NCBI RefSeq assembly: GCF_022832975.1
Contig: NZ_CP094846.1
Span: 2,183,501-2,247,500, forward strand
Source: Ornithobacterium rhinotracheale
GTDB taxonomy: Bacteria; Bacteroidota; Bacteroidia; Flavobacteriales; Weeksellaceae
Length of the DNA stretch: 64,000 bases
Direction: 5' to 3'
A model generated the notes under the pieces. The model was given only the letters and a program-made list of their open reading frames with translations. It ran no database searches and was not told the origin of the DNA. Both the position numbers and the translations under genes were made by a program. Shown piece by piece: positions 23,648 to 31,974 of the stretch. Position 1 is the stretch's first letter, and each line of letters begins with the position of its first letter.

Positions 23648-24580
23648 ATGAAATTCATATTAAACGATGAGCGAGTAACGAACTCCTACGGGTTTAGAGT
23701 TAAAACCGCTGGAATAAACTTAAAGCGTTTTTTGTCTAATCCTGTGTGCTTAAATAACCACAGGAATAACACAAAAGATGTATTAGGAAGTTGGGAGGAT
23801 GTATCGGTTGAGGAGCATTTGCTTACAGCTACGCCCAAATTTGACACAGAGGATGTGGACGGAAAAGAAGTTGTGCGCAAGGTGGAGAAAGGCGTTCTCA
23901 AAGGTTGCAGTATGGGTTTCACTTTCAATCCAAAAGATATGGTAATGGAAAATGGAGTGCTTACCCTTACTAAGTGTGAATTAACAGAGGCCTCTATCTG
24001 TGCCATTCCCTCTAATGCCGCCTCCGTTGTGTTATACAATCAAAATGGCGAAACTTTAAGCGAGCCAGAAATCAAAGCCATTTGTTTACAAGTAGAAAAT
24101 CAATATATCAAAACACAAAATGAAATGAAAGAACTCACAGCACATTTACAGCTAGAAGAAAATGCAAACGAATCGGCCATTTTGAGTGCCGTTAAAAGCA
24201 TTGAGGCAAAGCTTACTGCCTCGGAAACAGAGAAAGTAGCCTTAAAGGCAGAAATTGATCAGTTGAAAAAAGCTGAAACCGAAAGACAAACCGCAGTACT
24301 CACCGCCGAAGTAGACAAAGCCGTTAAGGCTGGGAAATTAGACGAGGCGGGGAAAGCACCGATTTTGGCAATGCCTTATGAGGGAGCAATGGCATTACTT
24401 GCCGCCTTGCCAGAGCGCAAAAGCATAACCGCGCAATTAAAAGATAACGAGAGCAAATTGGCAAAATTTGACAAGATGACTTGGGACGAACTAGACAAGG
24501 GTAATCACTTGGCTATGCTCAAAGCCGAGCATCCGGAATACTTTGCCGAGCGCAAAAAACAACAATTTGGAACTAACTAA
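23648..24580 (+). CDS. Prohead protease with scaffold-like C terminus
   Basis: 310 residues. The N-terminal half is a U35/HK97-type protease with His38 (LNNHRNNT) and Ser88 (LKGCSMGFTF). The C-terminal half (about 160-260) is a Glu/Lys-rich coiled coil that fits a fused scaffold. It would process the capsid and scaffold, and it begins the rightward late operon directly before the capsid gene. Confidence 0.88.
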   Translation: MKFILNDERVTNSYGFRVKTAGINLKRFLSNPVCLNNHRNNTKDVLGSWEDVSVEEHLLTATPKFDTEDVDGKEVVRKVEKGVLKGCSMGFTFNPKDMVMENGVLTLTKCELTEASICAIPSNAASVVLYNQNGETLSEPEIKAICLQVENQYIKTQNEMKELTAHLQLEENANESAILSAVKSIEAKLTASETEKVALKAEIDQLKKAETERQTAVLTAEVDKAVKAGKLDEAGKAPILAMPYEGAMALLAALPERKSITAQLKDNESKLAKFDKMTWDELDKGNHLAMLKAEHPEYFAERKKQQFGTN

Positions 24581-24591
24581 AAAAAGAAACT

Positions 24592-25533
24592 ATGGGATTA
24601 GAAAGAGAAATTTGGAAAAAAACCATTGAGGAAAAATTAAAACAGGATAATACCTTTTTAAATCACATTTCCGATGTGTCCTCAGAAAACATTTTAGCGG
24701 GGAAAATCGTGCATATCCCGCAGGCTGGTGCGCCATCTAAGGTGGTAAAAAACCGTAAGACTTTGCCCGCTGATGTGAAGCAGAGAAAGGATACAGAGGT
24801 ATTGTACCAAATCGACGAGTACACTACCGACCCTGTGCATATTCCACACGCAGAAACCGTGGAGCTTAGCTACGATAAACGCCGTTCCGTCTTAGACCAA
24901 GACATTGCGAATTTATCCGAGGAAGTGGCAGAGGGAATGCTTACCAATATGGTAGTTTCGCCAATTGGAGACAACAAGTCTTTGCCGGAAAAAAACATTT
25001 TAGAGACCACCGGAGCCAATGGTACTACCTTATTGGAAAACGCCACGGGCGAGCGCAAAAAATGGACACTCAGCGATTTGCAGAGAATGCAGAACCTATT
25101 ACGCTCACAGAAAGCGTGGAGCGAGGGCAATATGTATGCCTTACTCCCAGCCAATGCGCTTTTAGACTTATTCCCTGCCGATAGTCAGCTAACGGCTACT
25201 TATATGCAGTCGGTAACCGAGCAAGAGCGCAGAGAGGGCGTTATTTACAAGGTGCAGGGCTTTAATATTTTGGTGCGTTCTTCTGTATTTGTCATGGCGC
25301 AAAATAAAGACTTCAAAGCCTTTGGTGCCGTGGTAGAAGCTACCGACAGCGAGGCGGCTATTTTCTGGAACAAGAACATGGTCGAAAAAGCCATCGGAGA
25401 CCTTGAAACCTTTGAGCGCGTGAAAGATCCTCAGTGGTACGGCGATATTTACTCATTCCTTGTCAGAATTGGCGGAAGGGCAAAACGCAAAGACTTCGAG
25501 GGCGTGGGCGTATTAAAGCAAGCAAATGCCTAA
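24592..25533 (+). CDS. Major capsid protein
   Basis: 313 residues. Its place after the protease/scaffold and its sequence pattern (ENILAGKIVHIPQAG, VLDQDIANLSEEVAEGML, LQRMQNLLRSQKAW and the C-terminal FLVRIGGRAKR) fit an HK97-fold capsid of the type found in Bacteroidota phages. No frame damage is seen. Confidence 0.85.
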   Translation: MGLEREIWKKTIEEKLKQDNTFLNHISDVSSENILAGKIVHIPQAGAPSKVVKNRKTLPADVKQRKDTEVLYQIDEYTTDPVHIPHAETVELSYDKRRSVLDQDIANLSEEVAEGMLTNMVVSPIGDNKSLPEKNILETTGANGTTLLENATGERKKWTLSDLQRMQNLLRSQKAWSEGNMYALLPANALLDLFPADSQLTATYMQSVTEQERREGVIYKVQGFNILVRSSVFVMAQNKDFKAFGAVVEATDSEAAIFWNKNMVEKAIGDLETFERVKDPQWYGDIYSFLVRIGGRAKRKDFEGVGVLKQANA

Positions 25534-25548
25534 AAACATTAACCCAGT

Positions 25549-25568
25549 AGTGGGCGCAAAAGCCCACT
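25549..25568 (+). terminator. Hairpin after the capsid gene
   Basis: AGTGGGC (25549-25555) pairs with GCCCACT (25562-25568) around a 6-base loop, without a good T tract. It may stabilise the upstream capsid message or partly attenuate transcription. Confidence 0.5.
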
Positions 25569-25586
25569 GCTTTAAACTATCAAATT

Positions 25587-25994
25587 ATGAGTAAACTAAA
25601 AGCAATCACAGCAATCGTTTTAATCGAAGAAGCTAAAAAATTATTTAACAACTATTCAGAGTTAAAAGAAGTTTATATCACTTCTGACGGTATGGGCTTT
25701 TATGAAAAAGAAAAAGCTGAAAATCATGCAGATTATTTGGAGAATAAAGAAGTTTCTTTTTTCAAAAGAGAGGAAGTTTTAACCAATGACGATACTCCGA
25801 AAACTCCTGCAAGTGATGAGGAAACAACACCTCCAGAGCAAGGCGAACAAACCAATGAAGATGAAAATGCAGAAGTATCAGAGGCGGAGGCTGAAAGAGC
25901 TTCGCTGCTTGCAATGTATGCGGAGAAATTTGGAAAAAAAGCGCCTCACAACATTGGCTTAGAGAAATTAAAAGAGGCCTTGAGAGAAGATTAA
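25587..25994 (+). CDS. Hypothetical structural-region protein, 135 residues
   Basis: The N-terminal alpha/beta part (LIEEAKKLFNNYSELKEVYITSDGMGFYEKEKAENHA) is followed by an acidic, Pro/Thr-rich linker (about 70-98). The end, LLAMYAEKFGKKAPHNIGLEKLKEALRE, resembles a HeH/SAP-type helix-extended-helix module. Such genes often follow capsid genes in related phages; the role is unknown. Confidence 0.65.
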   Translation: MSKLKAITAIVLIEEAKKLFNNYSELKEVYITSDGMGFYEKEKAENHADYLENKEVSFFKREEVLTNDDTPKTPASDEETTPPEQGEQTNEDENAEVSEAEAERASLLAMYAEKFGKKAPHNIGLEKLKEALRED

Positions 25995-26028
25995 ACAATA
26001 TTTAAAACACATTTAAAACAGATTTAAA

Positions 26029-26496
26029 ATGGCAGAAAAAGCACTATATGGATTAAAAACCATCAAGATTGGAGATGTCAAAAATGAAACGGATATGCCG
26101 TCTTCATTGACGGAGTTCAAAACCTACCGGGATACCTTTGAGATGACAGAGGAAGAAGGCTCGTTTACCGATGAGCTTTGCGACCAAAATGATATTCCAA
26201 TTGTGAGTTTTCACGAAAAGGGAAAAAGAGATATAAAGGTTAGTACCTATGACTATTCGGCGGACTTCCTTAAAAAAATAAAAGGAGGAACCTCGCTATC
26301 TAACGAATGGAAAGAGGGCGACGGCGAGCTAATTTTTAAAGCCTTGGAGATTACCACAGACACGGGGCATGTGATTAAAATTCCGAAAACACAGGTGTTT
26401 GCAAGATTGAACTTAAAGCTCAAGAAAAAAGAGCTTGCACTCTTGGAAATTGTCTTTAAACCGCTGTCAAAAATCAGCATTAAAGAGCCAGTATAA
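26029..26496 (+). CDS. Probable tail tube protein
   Basis: 155 residues, beta-rich: ALYGLKTIKIGDV, DTFEMTEEEGSFTDE, ELIFKALEITTDTGHVIKIPKTQVFARLN. Small size, the strand pattern and the place directly before the tail-assembly chaperone genes support a major tail tube protein. Two bases separate it from the next gene. Confidence 0.7.
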   Translation: MAEKALYGLKTIKIGDVKNETDMPSSLTEFKTYRDTFEMTEEEGSFTDELCDQNDIPIVSFHEKGKRDIKVSTYDYSADFLKKIKGGTSLSNEWKEGDGELIFKALEITTDTGHVIKIPKTQVFARLNLKLKKKELALLEIVFKPLSKISIKEPV

Positions 26497-26498
26497 TA

Positions 26499-26975
26499 AT
26501 GGAGCGTTTGTCGGAAATTAAAGCGGCTAAAATTCTACTCAAAAGGGGCGTGGAAATGACACTCCCCGCTCCTTTTTATTTGAGAATATTTGGACGAAAA
26601 ACTAGCGTTGAAACCTTGAAAGTTCCTTGCATTGCGTGCCAAATTGCAATCTGTGAGGCATTCTTAGAAACAGGTATTCATCTAAAAGAAGATGAAATCA
26701 GCCTGCAAAATGCCTTGGAGCTCTTAGCTACCAAAGGGCGTAAGATTTCACAAATTATCGCCATGGCCATACGCAATGAAACGCGTATCACTTGGCGCGT
26801 TAAACGACTTGCCAAGCGTTTAAGAAAGCACACCAACACAGAAGAAATGTCTTATCTGTTTAGTTTGCTGGTTGCTTTTTCTGGGGTGCAGGATTTTACG
26901 AATACTATCAGATTAATTCAGCAGACGAGGATAACGAAGCCGATGAATCTGAGTCCGGAGGAGAAAACGAGTTAA
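26499..26975 (+). CDS. Tail assembly chaperone, frame-0 product (G-like)
   Basis: 158 residues, helical. It sits between the tube and tape-measure genes, the standard place of gpG. After about residue 126 the -1 frame stays open and flows into the next ORF, while frame 0 ends at 26975. The shift would be at the T5 run 26876-26880, and the fused product would be about 231 residues. Confidence 0.75.
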   Translation: MERLSEIKAAKILLKRGVEMTLPAPFYLRIFGRKTSVETLKVPCIACQIAICEAFLETGIHLKEDEISLQNALELLATKGRKISQIIAMAIRNETRITWRVKRLAKRLRKHTNTEEMSYLFSLLVAFSGVQDFTNTIRLIQQTRITKPMNLSPEEKTS

Positions 26976-27193
26976 TAAGCGAGAGCTTTCATAGCGTTTT
27001 TGGCTTTGTGGGCTATTGCTGCCACAAACTGCATTTGAGCAAAAAAGAAGTAATGCAAAGCACTTTTGCCGAGCTAAATATGATGCTTGCCGATATGCCC
27101 AAAGTAGGCTATAAAAAGAAAGAACCTAAGAGATTAAATAATATAGATGAACTAGCCGAATGGCTAGGTGCAGAAGAAATAGAAAGAGAATAA
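26876..27193 (+). CDS. Tail assembly chaperone, -1 frame extension (T-like part)
   Basis: The -1 frame is open from just after a stop at about 26864 to 27193. It reads FWGAGFYEYYQINSADED, an acidic linker (NEADESESGGENEL), then SFHSVFGFVGYCCHKLHLSK and AELNMMLADMPK. The only start codon within is a GTG at 27008 in mid-domain, so expression by ribosomal frameshift from 26499 is more likely. This copies the lambda G/GT arrangement. The next gene starts 1 base after its stop. Confidence 0.7.
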   Translation, partial: FFWGAGFYEYYQINSADEDNEADESESGGENELISESFHSVFGFVGYCCHKLHLSKKEVMQSTFAELNMMLADMPKVGYKKKEPKRLNNIDELAEWLGAEEIERE

Positions 27194-27194
27194 A

Positions 27195-30100
27195 ATGAGC
27201 GATTTCGAGCCAATTAAGATTGATTTCACCGTGAATAATAAAACTGTTTTAGATGAATTTTCTAAAATGGTTAAAGCGGCTATGGAGCAAACTAAGAGTA
27301 TGGACGATGCGCAGAAAAAGTTTAAAGAATACATAAATACTCAACTTGCCAGCGCTGGGGTACTCTCAAAAAATGCGACGCTTACCGAGGCACAAAGTGC
27401 AGCGCTCAAACAGCACGCCTCGACGCTTGTTTACTTAAAGGCTCAAATCGAAAACACCTTTGACCCCACCCAGCAAGGGGTGTATCAATTCCAATTAAAA
27501 AAGACACAGGAGGCTATTCAAAAAATCATTGAAGCCGCCAATGCCAAAATAGCGCCCATCGATGTGGAAGCTACAACGCAGGCTAATCAAAAGTTAGAGG
27601 AAGCCGGACGATTATTAGACCAAATTTCGGATAAACATTTCACGCCGCAATTTGCCTCTCCAGAAGAACTGGAGATTTTAAGCCAAGAAATCAATAAGGC
27701 ACACGATGAAATGGAGCAACTGGGCGTTGTTATTGATTTTGTTAATGCCAAGATGAGTTCCATGGATAGCGGTTCTAAGGAGTTTCAAGAGTTAAAAAGA
27801 GATATTGAGGCGGCTAATAGAATGCTGGGCAGAACGCCGGCAATATATGATACTGCGGGCAATAGCATTGATCAGATGAGCGATGCACTTCGAGCGTTCA
27901 AAGAAGAATTAGCACAGGAAACCGATGTAGAGAAAATCAAGGTGCTAAACCAAAACATTGAAACGCTAGAAAACGCTATCAAAAAACTAAAAAACACGGG
28001 AAAAAGTGGCTTTGATGACTTTGGAAATCAATTGCAAGAAAACAAGCAGAAATCTGTCAATTTGCAAACGGAGCTGGAGCAACTTGTGCAGTCAATGGCA
28101 AGGCTTAGAATAGCGGGCAAACAGAACTCCAAAGAATATCAAATATTAAGAGATAGAGCCGTTGAAGTAAGAAATGCCATAGCTCGCACCAACCAAGAAA
28201 TCAACGCGTCGGCATCTACAACTAGCAATTTAGATACGCTAGTTCGTGCAACTTCTGCCATTGCTGCGGGCTATTCCATGGCGCAAGGTGCCGCTGCATT
28301 ATTTGGTGTAGAAAATAAAGAAGTGGAGCAAAGCATTATGAAAGTAACGGCGGCCATGTCGGTACTGCAAGGCTTGCAACAAATACAGGCAGAGCTCAAG
28401 CGTAATGATAGCATTTTAACGCAGGCGCAAACGGTCGCACAAAAAGTCTACACAGCCGTTGTCGGAACCAGTACAGGGGCATTAAAAGCCTTTAGAATTG
28501 CTCTTGCCTCCACAGGGATAGGCTTGGTGGTAGTTTTGTTAGGTTCGCTAATTGCGAACTGGGATAAAGTTACGGCAAGCATTAAAAAATCATTCCCCGC
28601 AGTGGAGGGCTTTGGCGATAAGATAGATAAATTGAAATCTTATGTAATGGGCTTTTTGCGCGCTTATTTATCCCTTTATGAAACCGTATTTAAAACCTTG
28701 GTTAAACTGTTTCAGTTGGATTTTGCGGGCGCAATAAATGAAGCTACTAACTTGGTTAAAAATGCCAAAAATAGCTTTGAAAAGGCTTACAATGAAAGCG
28801 AAGCGGCTAACGCCAAAGATAGAATGAATGCGCGTTTGGATATAGAGATAGAAAACGAGAAAAAACGCATTGAAATATTAAAAGCCAGAGGTAGAAAAAC
28901 AGACGAACTTCAAAGAGCTTTATATAATAAAATGCTCAAACGCTACGAAGACGATTCGGAGAAATACAAAGAGATAGAGCAGGAAAAAGCAGTATTTGAG
29001 GCAGGTATTTTAAAGAAAAGAGACGACGAGGCTAAAAAGGCAGCAGAAGAACGCCGTCGCCGTGCAGAAGCCAACGCAAGAAAAGCGGAGCAATTGGCAC
29101 AGCAATTAGCGCAAAAGCAAAAAGCGGCATTGAAAAGTATAGAGCAAGCGGAACGAGAATACCAAAAATCACGCATGCAATCTTCGGAAAAAGAAATTGC
29201 GGATATTGAAGATAAATACAATCAATTAAAGCAGGAAGCGCAAAATGCCAAACTAGGAGTGTCCGAATTGATGCGTATTGAAAAGCTAAGAGCGGGTGAA
29301 ATCAAGGCAGTAAAAGCCAAGCAGGAGAATGATAGCTTTTTTAAAGACTTACAGGACAGAAAGGAAATGTACGCCGCTTATGAAGCATTTAAAACCAAAG
29401 TGGGGAAAGAAGAAGCCGACAAACGCTATGCCTTGCTTGTAGAAGCGCATCAGAATTACGGGGCTTTGCTAGATGCTGAAATTAACAAAATAAAAGAGCT
29501 AGGCGATACCATTACTCCAGAACAATTGGAGAAACTAAACAAATTGCAAACGGAAAAAAAGAGCTTTGACAAAGACAAGAACAAAGCCGAAGAAAGCAAG
29601 TTTAGTGATGCTTATAATGCGCTTATTTCATTTAATGAAAAGCGTCAAGCCATAGAAGAAAAATACCGCCGAGATAAGGAGCAGTTAGAGCAAATAAGCA
29701 ATGAAAAAATAAAGGCGGAAAAACTGGCAGAGTTAGAATTTCAGCGCAAGGCTGCCATCGATGCCATTAATGCCGAAGCCTACGAGCGAGAGACTATCAT
29801 GCAGCGCATGTCTCAGAACCTTGTGGGGATTACCAAAAGAGAGCTGGCCAATCGCATTCAATCCTTGGAGGAGTATTTGGACAAGGCAGGCGATGGGCTA
29901 AATGAGGAGCAAAAAAAGTTTATTGAAAATGAGCTGGAGAAAGCCAAAGCCATACAGGCATCTACCGATTTAGGTGTTGAGGAAAAAGCCTTATTGCAAC
30001 AAAAGGCAGAACTCATTGAGCGTATTGCGCAAATGCAAAAAAAAGGCATTACCAATGTTTCCGAAGAAGTGGAAGAATTGGAAAAAACAAACGCCCAACT

Positions 30101-31562
30101 TAAAGAAATAATGGCGCGAAAGTTTGCCAAAGTTTCTGAAGTTGCCGGACAATTGGGCGGTGCCTTTAATGAGCTAGGCAGCGCGCTAAAAGAATACGAC
30201 GAGGGCTTGGGCGATACGGTGGAAACTATGGGCGATTTGCTCAATATAGCTGGTGATGTGGCGGGTGCTGCCGCCTCTTTTGCGAGTGGTGATATTGTGG
30301 GCGGAATTACCAAGTCCATCAAAGCCATTACGGGGCTTCTAAATATGAGCGCCAAAGTGAGAGAAAGCGAGCGCAAGGCGCGGGAAGAGCTCAAAAAGTG
30401 GAACGATGAAATTTTCTACCACCAATTAACCTATAACGCAGAGCTTAGAAAGCGATTGCAGGACGAAGTTAAAATCAACGACTTATACAAAAGCCGCGTC
30501 GAGAACATAAAAGAGGAAATCGCCGCCAATCGTAAGTCTGCCGATCAGGTTAAACAAAACATTGATGCCGTGGCAAAAAGGCTTTTAAAGTCTAAAACCA
30601 TTGTGGACAAAGTAACCTATAAAAGCGGTGGTTTCTTAGGCCTTTGGAAAAAAACAAAAGTCAAAGATGTTGAGAAAAGCATTGCCGAGCTTTTAGGCCT
30701 TGGAACTTTTGAAAAGAAATTAAGCCTAAGGCTAGGGGCGCTCGGTGTTTTTGAAACCACATTTATCCCTAAGGAAAACATCGAAATCACCGATGAACTA
30801 CTGCAAAAGTTGGAACAAATCAATGCAGAAAAGCCACTTACGGGCGATGCCAAAGAAGCCTATCAGCAATTGAAAAAGCTCAAAGATGAGTACGGCTCAC
30901 TAGAAGCAGCCAACCGTGAGTATTTAAAACAACTCCGCGAGGCTGCAACCGGCACCACCGCACAAGCCCTAGCCGATAGCATTAAACAAGGCATCGCCTC
31001 AGGCAAAAAATCGTTCGCCGATTTTGCCGAAGACATAGAGGGCTTTTTGCGCAACGCTGTGCTGGCAGGTCTTGACACGACTTTTTTCAAGGAGAAAGTA
31101 CAAGCCCTGCACGAAGAATTAGAGAAGATGATAGGCGATGGCGTTATTAGCACGGAAGAGCGCGACAGCTTTAACCAGATGTATATGGCGATTGTGGAGG
31201 AGCAGAAGAAGAAACTGGAGCTTATCAATCAAGCTGGGCTCAATGTGATAAAAGAGCAAGAAAACGCCAACTCTTTACAAGGTGCCATTAAAGGCGCCTC
31301 ACAGGAGAGTATCAATATACTTTCTGGGCATATGGCGGGATTGCGCCTCCATGTGATGGATATTTTGAAAATCATCAAAGCCAACGGCGGAAATAGCCTA
31401 GAACGCTTGTCTGAGCTTATTAAAATTCAAATGAATATAGAGCGCAATACGCGCAAAACGGCAGAAAATACAGAGAAATTACACAGCATAGATGAGGGAA
31501 TTTCCAAGGTGGAGAAAGCCATTAAGTCTAACCAAAATGATTTGAAAGCCAATGGATTTTAA
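27195..31562 (+). CDS. Tape measure protein
   Basis: 1455 residues, the longest gene. It sets tail length and is ejected with the DNA. Long coiled-coil tracts (about 1-330 and 530-1000, rich in Glu, Lys, Ala and Gln) flank a hydrophobic segment at about 435-455 (GIGLVVVLLGSLIANW) and a Gly/Ala-rich hydrophobic part near 1010-1055. At roughly 1.5 angstroms per residue this predicts a tail of about 200 nm. It overlaps the next gene by 11 bases. Confidence 0.92.
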   Translation: MSDFEPIKIDFTVNNKTVLDEFSKMVKAAMEQTKSMDDAQKKFKEYINTQLASAGVLSKNATLTEAQSAALKQHASTLVYLKAQIENTFDPTQQGVYQFQLKKTQEAIQKIIEAANAKIAPIDVEATTQANQKLEEAGRLLDQISDKHFTPQFASPEELEILSQEINKAHDEMEQLGVVIDFVNAKMSSMDSGSKEFQELKRDIEAANRMLGRTPAIYDTAGNSIDQMSDALRAFKEELAQETDVEKIKVLNQNIETLENAIKKLKNTGKSGFDDFGNQLQENKQKSVNLQTELEQLVQSMARLRIAGKQNSKEYQILRDRAVEVRNAIARTNQEINASASTTSNLDTLVRATSAIAAGYSMAQGAAALFGVENKEVEQSIMKVTAAMSVLQGLQQIQAELKRNDSILTQAQTVAQKVYTAVVGTSTGALKAFRIALASTGIGLVVVLLGSLIANWDKVTASIKKSFPAVEGFGDKIDKLKSYVMGFLRAYLSLYETVFKTLVKLFQLDFAGAINEATNLVKNAKNSFEKAYNESEAANAKDRMNARLDIEIENEKKRIEILKARGRKTDELQRALYNKMLKRYEDDSEKYKEIEQEKAVFEAGILKKRDDEAKKAAEERRRRAEANARKAEQLAQQLAQKQKAALKSIEQAEREYQKSRMQSSEKEIADIEDKYNQLKQEAQNAKLGVSELMRIEKLRAGEIKAVKAKQENDSFFKDLQDRKEMYAAYEAFKTKVGKEEADKRYALLVEAHQNYGALLDAEINKIKELGDTITPEQLEKLNKLQTEKKSFDKDKNKAEESKFSDAYNALISFNEKRQAIEEKYRRDKEQLEQISNEKIKAEKLAELEFQRKAAIDAINAEAYERETIMQRMSQNLVGITKRELANRIQSLEEYLDKAGDGLNEEQKKFIENELEKAKAIQASTDLGVEEKALLQQKAELIERIAQMQKKGITNVSEEVEELEKTNAQLKEIMARKFAKVSEVAGQLGGAFNELGSALKEYDEGLGDTVETMGDLLNIAGDVAGAAASFASGDIVGGITKSIKAITGLLNMSAKVRESERKAREELKKWNDEIFYHQLTYNAELRKRLQDEVKINDLYKSRVENIKEEIAANRKSADQVKQNIDAVAKRLLKSKTIVDKVTYKSGGFLGLWKKTKVKDVEKSIAELLGLGTFEKKLSLRLGALGVFETTFIPKENIEITDELLQKLEQINAEKPLTGDAKEAYQQLKKLKDEYGSLEAANREYLKQLREAATGTTAQALADSIKQGIASGKKSFADFAEDIEGFLRNAVLAGLDTTFFKEKVQALHEELEKMIGDGVISTEERDSFNQMYMAIVEEQKKKLELINQAGLNVIKEQENANSLQGAIKGASQESINILSGHMAGLRLHVMDILKIIKANGGNSLERLSELIKIQMNIERNTRKTAENTEKLHSIDEGISKVEKAIKSNQNDLKANGF

Positions 31563-31974
31563 AGATAAAATAAACGGTGTTTTGCTTACCCAAATGGGCG
31601 CTGTGATTCAAACAGGTGCCGAGGCTTTGCTGGAATTTCCCGAGCGAAAAGAAGTCTACGAAAATGATTGGGCAGAAGAAAATGGCGGAGAGTATGATTT
31701 GGCGAAACCTAAGTTTAAAGACAAAGAAGTAACGCTTAAAATGTGCATCTTGGCCGACAACCACGCGCAGTTTTGGCAGTACAGGACAGCACTTTTTAAT
31801 GAGCTTAAAAAAGCAGGCGAATTGTCGCTTTACATTTTTGACCACGACAAAACTTACAAAGTTTTTTATAAGAAATCAAGTGGTTTTAAAATCAGTTTAA
31901 AACGCCTTAAAAATGTAGAAAAAGTCTTTGTGAAATTTGATTTAACCTTTAAAGTATTACAAAATGAAATATAA
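31552..31974 (+). CDS. Putative distal tail / tail-tip adaptor protein
   Basis: 140 residues: DFKDKINGVLLTQMGAV, then DNHAQFWQYRTALFNELKKAGELSLYIFDHDKTYKVFYK and a beta-rich end. Its place between the tape measure and the large hub protein, and its size, fit a distal tail protein. It overlaps both neighbours by 11 bases. Confidence 0.6.
   Translation: MDFKDKINGVLLTQMGAVIQTGAEALLEFPERKEVYENDWAEENGGEYDLAKPKFKDKEVTLKMCILADNHAQFWQYRTALFNELKKAGELSLYIFDHDKTYKVFYKKSSGFKISLKRLKNVEKVFVKFDLTFKVLQNEI

Noticed and set aside
27008-27193. Independent 61-residue gene starting at GTG 27008
   Set aside because: The same frame stays open for 44 codons upstream with coherent sequence, so this is better read as the end of a frameshifted tail chaperone.
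29858-30394. 178-codon leftward ORF within the tape measure gene
   Set aside because: A Ser/Ala-rich antisense shadow of a coiled-coil coding region.
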